Assembly: GCF_000161835.1 (NCBI RefSeq)
Contig: NZ_GG697169.2
Location: forward strand, 2,484,575-2,548,574
DNA: 64,000 nt
Reading direction: 5' to 3'
From: Thalassobium sp. R2A62
GTDB taxonomy: Bacteria > Pseudomonadota > Alphaproteobacteria > Rhodobacterales > Rhodobacteraceae
A program made the position numbers and the translations under genes. The notes beneath the pieces were generated by a model, which saw only the letters and a list, made by a program, of their open reading frames with translations, made no database searches and was not told where the DNA came from. Shown one piece after another: positions 9,318 to 17,929 of the stretch (positions are counted from its first letter, which is position 1; every line of letters starts with the position of its first letter).

Positions 9318-11543
9318 ATGGCTTCAGTAACACTGAGCATCCAAAATATGTCCTGCGCATCTTGTGTGGGACGAGTTGAGGCCGCTTTGACCAGTGTGCC
9401 TGGCGTATCTGGTGCATCCGTGAACTTGGCGAATGACACGGCGCATGTTCGCTACAATAGTGAAGAAACTGACAGTAGTGAAATTGCGAAGACAGTCACT
9501 AATACAGGCTATCCTACGCAAATTGCGACGACCGACCATGCTATAGACCACAGTCTTCGCAAGATGGCCGAGGCAAATTATTGGGCGCGGCAGACGTTGA
9601 TCGCGGCGTGTTTGGCTGCACCTGTGGTGACGTTAGAAATGGGCGGACACATGATTCCGGCATTTCATTATTTTATCGGCAGTACTTTGGGGCACGACAA
9701 CAGCGCTTGGATTCAATTCGCTCTGACGACGTTGATTCTGGCCGGACCGGGCCGCATTTTCTTTGCGCGCGGAGTTCCTGCGTTGTTGCGAAGAGCGCCA
9801 GATATGAACAGTCTCGTCTTTCTGGGGACCGGAGCGGCATATCTCTATTCGCTCGTCGTTCTCTTTGCCCCAGAGCTTTTGCCAGATGGTGTCAGACGCA
9901 TCTATTTTGAACCCGCTGCAGTGATCGTGGCGCTAATCTTGTTGGGACGCTTTCTAGAGACGCGCGCAAAAGGTCGGACAGGCGCCGCGATCCAGAGTTT
10001 GCTTCAACTGCAACCCAAGACGGCTCAGGTTCGCCGTAACGGTAAGCTAATGTCTGTGGACATTGATGATCTGTTGGTTGGTGATCATATCTTGGTTCAA
10101 CCTGGTGCGCGCATTCCTGTCGATGGAGAGGTCCTCAGTGGTGAGAGTCGCGTCAATGAAGCGATGCTTTCGGGCGAACCTGTTCCGACACGCAAGACAG
10201 TTGGCGCACTGGTGATGGGCGGTACGGTGAATGGATCAGGTCCGCTTGATATTCGGGCCACCCATGTTGGTGCAAACACGACCCTGTCTCAAATTATCCG
10301 CATGGTCGAAGACGCGCAGGGCGCCAAGCTGCCGATCCAAGCCTACGTTGATCGTATTACTCTGTGGTTTGTTCCAGCGGTTCTTGGACTTGCCGTTCTC
10401 ACGGTTCTGATGTGGCTGGCCTTTGGGCCAAATCCCGCACTGTCGTCTGCATTGGTTGCTGGAGTGTCGGTTCTGATTATCGCCTGTCCGTGCGCCATGG
10501 GCTTGGCCACGCCAACGTCGATTATGGTGGGCACAGGACGTGCGGCAGAGATGGGTGTCTTGTTCCGCAAGGGGGACGCGCTGCAAACTCTCGCGAACGC
10601 GCGGACCATTGCTTTCGACAAAACAGGCACCTTGACCGAGGGCCGCCCCGAACTGACAGCGCTGGTTCTCACGGCATCTGTTCAACGTCACGAAGTACTG
10701 CGCTTGGCTGCCGCAATCGAGTTGCGGTCTGAGCACCCGATCGCGCATGCGATTTTGCGGGCCGCGGCAGACCTTGAAGTACCGATCGCAACGGATGCCC
10801 AAACCGTCACAGGGCAGGGGATCAGCGGCAAAGTTGACGGCCGATACATTTCGATTGGGAACGCCAAGTTTGCTGCCGCCCAAGGTGTGAACCTAGATGC
10901 GCAAACTGCAGAAATCACCAAGCTGGCTGCTCTTGGAAACACAGTTCTCTTTATGGCAATCGATGGTTTGCTCACGGCCGTGATCGCGGTTTCTGATCCG
11001 ATCAAGGCGTCGACCGCCGATACCATAGCCAAACTTGATGCGCTTGGCTTTGAAACGGTTGTCATCACGGGCGACGCAAAAGCCACAGCAAATGTCATCG
11101 CCAAACAGCTCAACATCAAACATGTGATTGCGGACGTTCTACCTGACGGCAAAAGAGACGCAGTTCTGGGGCTAGAAGGCACTACTGTGTTTGTGGGTGA
11201 CGGAATTAATGATGCGCCTGCTCTTGCGACTGCCGATGTCGGCATTGCGATTGGAACCGGAACTGATGTTGCGATCAACAGTGCTGATGTTGTGCTTATG
11301 TCTGGTGATCTTCAGGGGGTCTTAAGCGCGATCAAAATCTCGCGGGCAACGATGCGGAACATACGCCAAAACCTGTTTTGGGCCTTTGCATACAACACGG
11401 CTCTGATCCCGATTGCGGCTGGTATCTTGTACCCCGCATTTGGCCTTTTGCTGTCACCAGTTCTTGCGGCTGGTGCGATGGCTTTGTCGTCGGTCTTTGT
11501 GTTGACCAATGCGCTTCGTCTACGCTGGGTGTCGCCAGCCTAG
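9318..11543 (+). CDS. copA: Copper-translocating P-type ATPase
   Basis: 741 residues. One N-terminal heavy-metal-associated domain (about 1-66) carries the metal ligands in MSCASCVG (Cys13, Cys16). Eight membrane helices are expected. The transport motif ACPCAMGLATPTS in helix 6 marks a P1B-1 monovalent copper pump. The actuator loop has MLSGEPVPT, the phosphorylation site is DKTGTLTEG, the nucleotide domain has SEHPIAHAIL, and VFVGDGINDAPAL closes the P domain. It should export Cu+ from the cytoplasm for detoxification or for loading of cuproenzymes. No CueR-type regulator is adjacent. Its TAG stop overlaps the stop of the opposing rhodanese gene in a shared CTAG. Confidence 0.94.
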   Translation: MASVTLSIQNMSCASCVGRVEAALTSVPGVSGASVNLANDTAHVRYNSEETDSSEIAKTVTNTGYPTQIATTDHAIDHSLRKMAEANYWARQTLIAACLAAPVVTLEMGGHMIPAFHYFIGSTLGHDNSAWIQFALTTLILAGPGRIFFARGVPALLRRAPDMNSLVFLGTGAAYLYSLVVLFAPELLPDGVRRIYFEPAAVIVALILLGRFLETRAKGRTGAAIQSLLQLQPKTAQVRRNGKLMSVDIDDLLVGDHILVQPGARIPVDGEVLSGESRVNEAMLSGEPVPTRKTVGALVMGGTVNGSGPLDIRATHVGANTTLSQIIRMVEDAQGAKLPIQAYVDRITLWFVPAVLGLAVLTVLMWLAFGPNPALSSALVAGVSVLIIACPCAMGLATPTSIMVGTGRAAEMGVLFRKGDALQTLANARTIAFDKTGTLTEGRPELTALVLTASVQRHEVLRLAAAIELRSEHPIAHAILRAAADLEVPIATDAQTVTGQGISGKVDGRYISIGNAKFAAAQGVNLDAQTAEITKLAALGNTVLFMAIDGLLTAVIAVSDPIKASTADTIAKLDALGFETVVITGDAKATANVIAKQLNIKHVIADVLPDGKRDAVLGLEGTTVFVGDGINDAPALATADVGIAIGTGTDVAINSADVVLMSGDLQGVLSAIKISRATMRNIRQNLFWAFAYNTALIPIAAGILYPAFGLLLSPVLAAGAMALSSVFVLTNALRLRWVSPA

Positions 11544-11950
11544 TCGCGTGGTTTCGGAACCTCGACCGGCCCGCTGTGATCCGTCCACGTCGAGAACCCC
11601 TCGCGCAAATGCGCTGCTTCAAAGCCCATGTCTTGCAAGGTGGCAACTGTGATGGCCGACCGCCAACCAGACGCACAATGAAACACAAACGTCTTGTCCT
11701 GTGAAAAGATCTCTTTGTGGTATGGGCTGTCGGGATCAACCCAGAATTCGATCATCCCGCGTGGTGCATGAGCACTACCAGGGATATGCCCACGCTGCCG
11801 TTCTCGAATGTCACGGATGTCAACAATCACAACCTCTGGATCCTCGATCATCTTGATCAGATCATTGGTTTCGATTTCTTTGATCCGCGCACGCGCGTTG
11901 GCCACCATCTGTGCTGCTGTGATTTTTAACTTGGTCACGCTCGTCTCCAT
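11540..11950 (-). CDS. Rhodanese-like domain protein
   Basis: 136 residues, a single-domain rhodanese. VVIVDIRDIRERQRGHIPGS is the family's first conserved block, and HCASGWRS is the active-site loop with the sulfur-carrying cysteine. It probably transfers sulfane sulfur in the cytoplasm; acceptor unknown. ATG 11950 is the start that fits the domain; residues upstream of it, read to 12013, look random. It converges on copA with a four-base overlap of stop codons. Confidence 0.88.
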   Translation of the reverse strand: METSVTKLKITAAQMVANARARIKEIETNDLIKMIEDPEVVIVDIRDIRERQRGHIPGSAHAPRGMIEFWVDPDSPYHKEIFSQDKTFVFHCASGWRSAITVATLQDMGFEAAHLREGFSTWTDHSGPVEVPKPRD

Positions 11951-12071
11951 TCTTGCACAAAGCGGCATGCATATGATCCGCCAACATTTGTCATCTCGGC
12001 TAGGGTGCCCCATGTACTACATGGATACCACTGTCGCGGTGAGCAGCCTTCTCGCGTGGGAAACTAAGCGC

Positions 12072-12608
12072 CTACTCGCGGCTTTGATTTTTTGTGCCAA
12101 ATATCGCATCAGTGTGGTCATTCAGATAAATTCGCAACCATGGTGTGTAGATGTCAGGGTTGCGGGCGACATCGTTGGCCAATTCGTAAAAATCCAACCA
12201 TTTAGTTGCCCTGACCTCATCAGGATTCAGCTCCAGCGCCAAATTATCGGGCGCCTCTGCGAGATACACCTGCACAACTTCATGCTCGATCAAGCCACCA
12301 CCTACGTCCGCCCGATATTCAATTTGGTCGCGGAACTCGGGGTTTAAACCAGTGATTCCCAATTCCTCGTTAAGCCGCCGAACTGCACAAACGGTGTCGT
12401 CTTCGTCCCACGTAGGATGCGTGCAGCAGGTGTTCGCCCATAGCCCTGGCGTATGGTATTTGCCCAAGGCGCGCTGTTGGATCAAAACGCGGCCACGGTT
12501 CATCACAAACACGGATACAGCTTTGTGGCGCAAACCCTTTAGATGCGCCTCAAGCTTTTCGACAGGCTGCAATTTGCCCTCAACCCATGCAGGGATCATG
12601 ATCGTCAT
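12072..12608 (-). CDS. idi: Isopentenyl-diphosphate delta-isomerase, type I
   Basis: 178 residues, the normal length. A Nudix-fold enzyme that interconverts IPP and DMAPP for quinone, carotenoid and other isoprenoid synthesis. The active-site cysteine lies in WANTCCTHP and the metal-binding region in RRLNEELGI, with YRADVGGGLIEHEVV also matching the family. The ATG at 12608 gives MTIMIPAWVEG; a second in-frame ATG nine bases on is possible. In Rhodobacterales idi is often near photosynthesis genes, but none are visible here. Confidence 0.93.
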   Translation of the reverse strand: MTIMIPAWVEGKLQPVEKLEAHLKGLRHKAVSVFVMNRGRVLIQQRALGKYHTPGLWANTCCTHPTWDEDDTVCAVRRLNEELGITGLNPEFRDQIEYRADVGGGLIEHEVVQVYLAEAPDNLALELNPDEVRATKWLDFYELANDVARNPDIYTPWLRIYLNDHTDAIFGTKNQSRE

Positions 12609-13032
12609 GCGTGCGTCACCCTAGTCAGGCACGCCAACAGATCTAGGTTCTTGATGTCATTTCTCAAATTTGCCATGGGCCATGCTTTGATCAGTTTCTT
12701 TTTCAGGTCCGCTATACATTTTAGGTGCTGAACGTCCGTTTCATGACATAGCAACACTAACCGCATGCGGTGCTCGTCGTTAAGACAATACGCGCTTTGT
12801 GTTGCGCCCAAAACCCGAAATACTGGTTTCAAAACCAGCCGTATCCGTTGCACGGCGTATCACTCTGCCATGGGTTCTTTGCGGTTAAATTTCGCGTGTT
12901 TCGTTGCTCAAACAGCGGACTCTTGTTCATGTTCACAAAAACTTGGTTTTTTCTGGACGCCCGTCCGTTGCAGTCTAACTAAACGCTTGGAATAGTGTAT
13001 TGCCGCGCAGGTCTAGTACAAAGGGAGAGACC
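12609..13032. other. 424-base intergenic region between idi and cytochrome c
   Basis: No convincing gene. An 82-codon minus-strand frame (12853-12605) has no RBS and an unremarkable composition. The promoters of idi (leftward) and of the cytochrome gene (rightward) must lie here. One clear element is the palindrome at 12823-12838. AAGGGAGAGA at 13021-13030 is the RBS of the cytochrome gene. Confidence 0.6.
12823..12838. repeat. Palindrome, possible operator
   Basis: CTGGTTTCAAAACCAG: two 7-base arms (CTGGTTT/AAACCAG) around CA. It lies about 195 bases before the cytochrome c start and 215 bases before the idi start. The size and symmetry suit a dimeric regulator, but no particular regulator can be named. 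Confidence 0.4.
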
Positions 13033-13527
13033 ATGAAAACGTTTACTTTTGCAGCTACTTTGACATTGCTTGCCGTTCCGGCGTTCGCCGACGGGCATTT
13101 GCCTGACAACCTCGTGCTAGCCGGCGACGCGGCAGCGGGCGAAGAGCAATTCAACCGCCAGTGTGTCGCCTGCCACGTTGTGATGGACGCAGATGGGGAA
13201 ACTCTCGCGGGTCGCAACGCGCGGACCGGCCCAAACCTGTACGGCACAGCTTACCGTCAGCTCGGTTCGGTCGAAGAGTACCGCTATGGCAAGTCTATTG
13301 TTCAAGCTGGTGAGGAAAACGGTTTGGTTTGGACCGAGGCCAACTTTTCCGACTATGTCCAAGATCCGACAGGTTGGCTTCGGGAAGCTCTCGATGATCG
13401 CCGTGCACGCGGCAAGATGGCCTACAAGGTGCGTGAAGAGCAGGATGCACTAGATTTGTTCGCCTACCTCGCCACTGTCGGCCCAACGATTGATGCCGAA
13501 ACGGTCGAAGCTGCGATGGCTGAGTAG
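13033..13527 (+). CDS. c2/c550-type cytochrome c
   Basis: 164 residues. A cleavable signal peptide (MKTFTFAATLTLLAVPAFA, about 19 residues) is followed by the haem-binding CVACH and, near the C-terminus, RGKMAYKV, which supplies the axial Met. RTGPNLYGTAYRQ is typical of larger class I cytochromes c2/c550 of Rhodobacterales and Paracoccus. It is a periplasmic electron carrier between the bc1 complex and oxidases or other acceptors. The ATG is preceded by GGGAGAGA. An acidic tail (residues about 147-164) follows the haem domain. A strong terminator lies 22 bases downstream, so it is probably monocistronic. Confidence 0.92.
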   Translation: MKTFTFAATLTLLAVPAFADGHLPDNLVLAGDAAAGEEQFNRQCVACHVVMDADGETLAGRNARTGPNLYGTAYRQLGSVEEYRYGKSIVQAGEENGLVWTEANFSDYVQDPTGWLREALDDRRARGKMAYKVREEQDALDLFAYLATVGPTIDAETVEAAMAE

Positions 13528-13549
13528 CACCTCTAGAAATCTTAAAGAA

Positions 13550-13576
13550 GGCCGTCGGAAATCCGGCGGCCTTTTT
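13550..13576 (+). terminator. Rho-independent terminator of the cytochrome c gene
   Basis: GGCCGTCGG pairs with CCGGCGGCC (one G-U) around a short A-rich loop and is followed by TTTTT at 13572-13576. It is four bases from the stop of the converging ynjD, so it may also limit read-through from that side. Confidence 0.85.
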
Positions 13577-13579
13577 CGT

Positions 13580-14215
13580 TCATAATCGGATAACCTGACC
13601 ACCGGCTGCATTGGCGTCTTGGTCGTCGTGCGTGACCATCAAGACCGGCAGCCCGCGCGCTTTAGCATGCTCAAAGACAAGGCTCCGAATTTGGGCGCGC
13701 AGGTCGGTATCTAGTCGCGAAAAAGGCTCGTCCAGCAACAACGCCTTAGGTTCAGACAACAACATTCGCATGAGAGCAACCCGAGCCTTTTGACCACCGG
13801 ACAGAGTATCTGGGTCGCGCGTGGCAAAGTCAGTGAGACCAATCTCCGACAGTGCGTCTTGGACACGCGCAGTGCGTTCTGGACCCCGCACCGCTGCGGA
13901 CAATCCGAATGCAAGATTGTCGCCAACAGATAGATGCGGAAACAGCAAATCGTCTTGGAACAAAATCCCGATCCTGCGCCGCTCTGCCGCTAGGTTTGTT
14001 ACATCCACGCCGTCCAAAACAATAGAACCGCGGCTATCGAAGTCAGGCGCCAGCGTCCCGATAATGAAGGAGAGCAGCGTTGATTTTCCCGATCCGGATG
14101 GTCCCATGATGGACGTGATCTCGCCCGGTTTGATGTGGACGTCTATGTCGATCAACGTTGTGTTGTCCTTAGCGATACAGACCGACTTTAGACACAGCCC
14201 TTCTAGTTCATTCAT
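13580..14215 (-). CDS. ynjD: ABC transporter ATP-binding protein, YnjD type
   Basis: 211 residues. Walker A GPSGSGKST, signature LSGGQKARVALMR, Walker B ALLLDEPFSRLD and the switch histidine in MVTHDD are complete, so it should be an active cytoplasmic ATPase. The Q-loop is ILFQDDLLFPHLSVGDN. It is the last gene of ynjF-ynjB-ynjC-ynjD and overlaps ynjC by eight bases. The same four proteins occur together in E. coli; the substrate is not established (thiamine has been suggested for relatives). Confidence 0.88.
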   Translation of the reverse strand: MNELEGLCLKSVCIAKDNTTLIDIDVHIKPGEITSIMGPSGSGKSTLLSFIIGTLAPDFDSRGSIVLDGVDVTNLAAERRRIGILFQDDLLFPHLSVGDNLAFGLSAAVRGPERTARVQDALSEIGLTDFATRDPDTLSGGQKARVALMRMLLSEPKALLLDEPFSRLDTDLRAQIRSLVFEHAKARGLPVLMVTHDDQDANAAGGQVIRL

Positions 14216-15911
14216 GACGTAGTCCTCGTCGGTTTTGCCAAATCATAGCCGGCAAAAGGGTGGCTATCGCAAAAGGTAGCAAAGCAGCCAGTGTTTGACC
14301 CAGACCGTAGACGCCAATGGCACGTCGATCACCCCCTGAAGCAAGCGCGACGGCCTCGGTTGTGAGGGTTTGAACCCGCCCTCCGCCGATTAGTAGCGTT
14401 GGTAGATATTGCCCAACCGACACGGCAAAGCCGATCGCCGTTGCTATTAAAACGGGCCGCAACAGCATGGGCAGTCTTACACGCCATAAAACACGGTCAG
14501 CCGACGAACCCAGCGCGCCAGCGATCGATGCATAGCGTGTGTCCCATGCGCGGAATGGCGCCCCAAGCGACAAGAAAACATATGGTAGAACGAATACGAC
14601 ATGGGCAGCTATGACGGGTACGATGCCGACCTTGGCCCCGACACCCAACATCAGGGTTTGAAGTCCGGGTAGAAACGCGGTTTGCGGGATCATCAACGGT
14701 AAATAGAGCAGAAACGTCGAGCGAGCATTCAAAGATATTCCGTACCGATGTTCGGCTTCGAGACTGCCGATAGTAAGGACCAACGCGATCAGCGTCGCGA
14801 TACTCGCAATAGCCATGGTCTGCCCAAAGCTTCCTATGATGCTGTCGCCGTGGCGCATCCAGCTTCGCATGGTGAGGCTGTCAGGAATTGCATCAGGAAA
14901 ACTCCAAAGACCGGCAAAAGACCAAATCAGCAAGCTCGCCAAACCTAAGATGATCGAAAGCGATGTGACCAGTGCTGCGACCATCCCAGAGATGCGTAAA
15001 ATAGTCTCTAATACACCACGATTCCCACGTCGAATGAGGAATAGACCGATACCAGAAACCAAGATTTCTAGTGTACGCCAAAGAACCAAAGCCGCAACGA
15101 CGAGTGCAAGTTGGAGCAGGGCAGCGGCTGCAGCTTGAAGGCGCATCATCAAGTCTGGGTCGCTCATCCAACGAACGATCTGCACGGATAGTGTTGGCGG
15201 AGTGTTTGGTCCAAGGATGACCGCGACATCAACCACCGACATCGAATAGGCGAGTACGACGTAAACGGGCAGTCGGATTTGGGCGTAGACGCGGGGAAAT
15301 ACAGTCTTAATCCAACCAGAGACCCGACCGTAGCCCAATGATTGCGCGACCATGCGGCTCTGAGAATTCTGAGCTTGTCCCAACGTAGCCAAGGTCATGA
15401 GCATAAGGAATGGCACTTCCTTCGCGATTAGACCGGCGGTGAGGGTTAGGCCCCATGTGTCTTGAACGATCAAAAGGTCAGGCGGACGATCCCAACCCGT
15501 AAACCATGGTGAAAATGCGCGCGCAATCCACCCAGATGGCGCAATGAGAAACGCGATACCAAAGGCAGCGGCGGCATGTGGAACAGAGAGAAGCGGTGAC
15601 AATAGCCGTTCGATCCGCGCAAATGCACGTGTGCCGGTCCAACCTGCGGTAATGAGAACCACGATCCCTAGCGATACAGCAGTCGCAGCAAGGCCGGTAG
15701 TAAGAGACAATCGAGAAGCAGAAAACACTCCAGGCCAGTCGCTAAGTTTGCGAAACGGATCTAGCGTCCAGTCAGTTTGGCCAACAGCTGGCAGATATCC
15801 AAACGCAGGTGCAAGTGTACCGAGTACACCGGCCAAAACAGGCCCTAACATAGCCAAAAGTGTTAAAAGTGGGAGCCAAGCCAGACGTTTCGACATAGTT
15901 CGGTCAGACAT
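14208..15911 (-). CDS. ynjC: ABC transporter permease with two fused domains, YnjC type
   Basis: 567 residues, about twelve hydrophobic segments in two homologous halves, so one chain forms the whole membrane channel. Half one carries the inner-loop segment LGYGRVSGWIKTVFPRVYAQIRLPV and half two the matching LGSSADRVLWRVRLPMLLRPV, both EAA-type loops that contact the ATPase. The ATG at 15911 begins one base after the T-tract of a terminator-like hairpin, with no separate Shine-Dalgarno sequence; an ATG at 15896 (MSKRLAW) is the alternative. Downstream of ynjB, upstream of ynjD. Confidence 0.85.
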   Translation of the reverse strand: MSDRTMSKRLAWLPLLTLLAMLGPVLAGVLGTLAPAFGYLPAVGQTDWTLDPFRKLSDWPGVFSASRLSLTTGLAATAVSLGIVVLITAGWTGTRAFARIERLLSPLLSVPHAAAAFGIAFLIAPSGWIARAFSPWFTGWDRPPDLLIVQDTWGLTLTAGLIAKEVPFLMLMTLATLGQAQNSQSRMVAQSLGYGRVSGWIKTVFPRVYAQIRLPVYVVLAYSMSVVDVAVILGPNTPPTLSVQIVRWMSDPDLMMRLQAAAAALLQLALVVAALVLWRTLEILVSGIGLFLIRRGNRGVLETILRISGMVAALVTSLSIILGLASLLIWSFAGLWSFPDAIPDSLTMRSWMRHGDSIIGSFGQTMAIASIATLIALVLTIGSLEAEHRYGISLNARSTFLLYLPLMIPQTAFLPGLQTLMLGVGAKVGIVPVIAAHVVFVLPYVFLSLGAPFRAWDTRYASIAGALGSSADRVLWRVRLPMLLRPVLIATAIGFAVSVGQYLPTLLIGGGRVQTLTTEAVALASGGDRRAIGVYGLGQTLAALLPFAIATLLPAMIWQNRRGLRHE

Positions 15912-15912
15912 G

Positions 15913-15941
15913 AAAAACCCGCCGCTGTTGGCAGCGACGGG
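15913..15941 (-). terminator. Terminator-like hairpin between ynjB and ynjC
   Basis: On the minus strand CCCGTCGCTG (15941-15932), loop CCAA and CAGCGGCGGG (15927-15918) form ten pairs, one of them U-G, followed by TTTTT (15917-15913), one base and then the ynjC ATG. This has all the marks of an intrinsic terminator. In this place it probably lets most transcripts stop after the binding-protein gene, lowering permease output. Confidence 0.75.
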
Positions 15942-15968
15942 AGAGGGTTTTGATGAGGATCAGATCGA

Positions 15969-17171
15969 TCACTCGGCCACGCCGTAGCGGTCGATCCATT
16001 CAGCGGCGATACGCTCGGACCAGCTCGGGTGAGGTTCTGCCTGAACACTGCCGAGGTCGGCTGGCGATAGCGTTGCGACACCAAGCTCTAGGGCATCAAA
16101 TGCAGCGCGTTGATCAGCGTCCAATGCATCCATGTTCAATACAGTGCCATACCCCAGAATGTTGGGATCTTGCTGGCGGGCTTGCGCCTCGGGCGACATT
16201 AGGAAGTTTGCTAGAACCATCGCACCAGCAGCCGAACCTGAATTGTACGGGATTGCAACAAAGCTGGCATTGCCCAGTGTGCCGTTGTCCAGAACGAACG
16301 TTCGCGCTGTTTCGGGTAGCTGGAAATTTGCGATCGCCGCGGACGCTTCACCGGGTGAAAACGAAATCGCCAGATCGACCTCGCCATCCGAAATCAGCTG
16401 CAGCTGGCGCGGACCGGTTTGAGGATACGCACGACCTTCACGCCATAGGTTTGGCGTCAACTCTTCGAGAAACGCCCAGAGCGGCGCTGTCGCTGCGGCA
16501 TAGTTTTCTTCTGTTGCAGGTGATTGCAGAACCGACGTGTCATCTGACAAATCAATCAACGCCTGTTTCAGGAAGGTAGTGCCGAGAAAGTCAGGTGGCT
16601 GAGGGAATGTGAAACGACCAGGGTTCGCTTTGGCCCATTCCAACAGGGCATTCATATCGCCGAGCGGCTCGGACAAACGGGCGGTGTCGTGGACAAACAC
16701 GACCTGAGCCATCGCCCAAGGTGCCTCGAACCCTTCGACCGGAACAGTAAAGTCGGTTTGGACTGTTTTGCCTTCTGCATCGACAAACTGCCAGTTAGGC
16801 AACTGTTCGGCGAAGGGGCCAAACAACAAATCGGCCTCTTTCATAGCATTAAAGTTTGCACCGTTGATCCAGATCATGTCGATCGCACCATCTGTGTCCG
16901 CACCAGCCGATTTTTCGGCCACAACGCGGCTTACCGCATCTGCAGTATCGGTGAGTTTGACGTGCTCAAGCGTCACGCCATAGTCTTCGAGAACGCGTGA
17001 ACCGGCCCATGCGATAAAGTCGTTGGTTGTGGTTGAACCACCCCAAGCGTTCCAATATACAGTTTGACCGTTGGCCTCGGCGACAACAGCATCCCAATCG
17101 GATGGGTTCGGCGTTGCAAATGCTGGCAGAGCAGCCAGCGCAAATGCACAAGCAAGAAGTGAACGTTTCAT
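15969..17171 (-). CDS. ynjB: ABC transporter substrate-binding protein, YnjB type
   Basis: 400 residues. The signal peptide MKRSLLACAFALAALPAFA directs it to the periplasm. The mature start NPSDWDAVVAEANGQTVYWN and NAWGGSTTTNDFIAW match the YnjB branch of solute-binding proteins. The ligand is unknown. ATG 17171 was chosen for the signal peptide; the open frame upstream to 17411 lies in ynjF. It follows ynjF by 16 bases and precedes ynjC by 57 bases that contain a terminator-like hairpin. Confidence 0.88.
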   Translation of the reverse strand: MKRSLLACAFALAALPAFATPNPSDWDAVVAEANGQTVYWNAWGGSTTTNDFIAWAGSRVLEDYGVTLEHVKLTDTADAVSRVVAEKSAGADTDGAIDMIWINGANFNAMKEADLLFGPFAEQLPNWQFVDAEGKTVQTDFTVPVEGFEAPWAMAQVVFVHDTARLSEPLGDMNALLEWAKANPGRFTFPQPPDFLGTTFLKQALIDLSDDTSVLQSPATEENYAAATAPLWAFLEELTPNLWREGRAYPQTGPRQLQLISDGEVDLAISFSPGEASAAIANFQLPETARTFVLDNGTLGNASFVAIPYNSGSAAGAMVLANFLMSPEAQARQQDPNILGYGTVLNMDALDADQRAAFDALELGVATLSPADLGSVQAEPHPSWSERIAAEWIDRYGVAE

Positions 17172-17187
17172 AGTGATCCCTTGATGT

Positions 17188-17796
17188 TTAGTTGGAAAAG
17201 AGTGAGCGCGCCGCAAAGAGACGCAAGATTGCCGTGGCAAAACACGCGAGGCCAAAGAGCCAAGCCAACGGAGCGAACCATGCAGGAAATAGGCAAAGAA
17301 CGACAAAGAACACGATAGTTTCTGTGCCTTCGAGCAGTCCGTTTGAGTAGTAGAGCGATTTGCTGCCTTGGGCCGAAGTTTCGACGCCTCGTTTTTCTGC
17401 AAGGATCGCAAATCCTAGAAAGCTGGTGCCATTGAAGTAGAACGAGGTGAGCAGAAACGCACCTGCAATCGCGTTCTGATCCGGGTTCATCCAGACAAAG
17501 GCCATTGGTACCGCGCCGTAGAATAGAAAATCAGCGGCAATATCGAGATAACCACCGAAATCAGTCTTTTGCGTCGCACGGGCGACCGCGCCGTCTAGTC
17601 CGTCGGCAATTCGGCTAACCAAAATGAACGCAAGTGCCCAACCGGTCGAGCCAAACACAATTAGAGCAGCGCCAATCAAGCCGATTGCCAAACCGCCCAG
17701 CGTCACGCCATTTGCGGTCACTCCGGTCTGGGCAATCGCACGCCCCATCATGTTCAACGGGGGGTCGATCAGCGTGCGCATTTTGGCGTCAAACAT
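17188..17796 (-). CDS. ynjF: CDP-alcohol phosphatidyltransferase family protein, YnjF type
   Basis: 202 residues with about five to six membrane helices. The family signature D-x2-DG-x2-AR-x8-G-x3-D-x3-D is complete, starting at DGLDGAVAR, so catalysis is plausible. GLLEGTETIVFF also matches E. coli YnjF. It would transfer a phosphatidyl group from CDP-diacylglycerol to an unidentified alcohol in the inner membrane. ATG 17796 (MFDAKMRTLIDPPLN) corresponds to the E. coli start; the frame is open to 17874. It is the first gene of the ynj operon here, whereas in E. coli ynjF is last, and it is divergent from kynU. Confidence 0.87.
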   Translation of the reverse strand: MFDAKMRTLIDPPLNMMGRAIAQTGVTANGVTLGGLAIGLIGAALIVFGSTGWALAFILVSRIADGLDGAVARATQKTDFGGYLDIAADFLFYGAVPMAFVWMNPDQNAIAGAFLLTSFYFNGTSFLGFAILAEKRGVETSAQGSKSLYYSNGLLEGTETIVFFVVLCLFPAWFAPLAWLFGLACFATAILRLFAARSLFSN

Positions 17797-17929
17797 AAGG
17801 CTCTCGTTAAGGTGTCGCACCGTTGTGACGACAGACGCGTCCCATTGCAATCGTGGTGACATATTCGTGACCACTTGCGCCTAGCGGCTGGCCGGAACAA
17901 AGTGCACGAGAAAAATAGGAATATGCGCG

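Noticed and set aside
12605-12853. 82-codon minus-strand reading frame upstream of idi.
   Set aside because: No ribosome-binding site, no recognisable motif, and it covers the region where promoters are expected.
12815-12860. Anticodon-arm-like sequence around CTGGTTTCAAAACCAG, suggesting a tRNA (even selenocysteine-type).
   Set aside because: No T-arm GTTCGA, no acceptor stem and no CCA follow; it is better seen as a palindrome.
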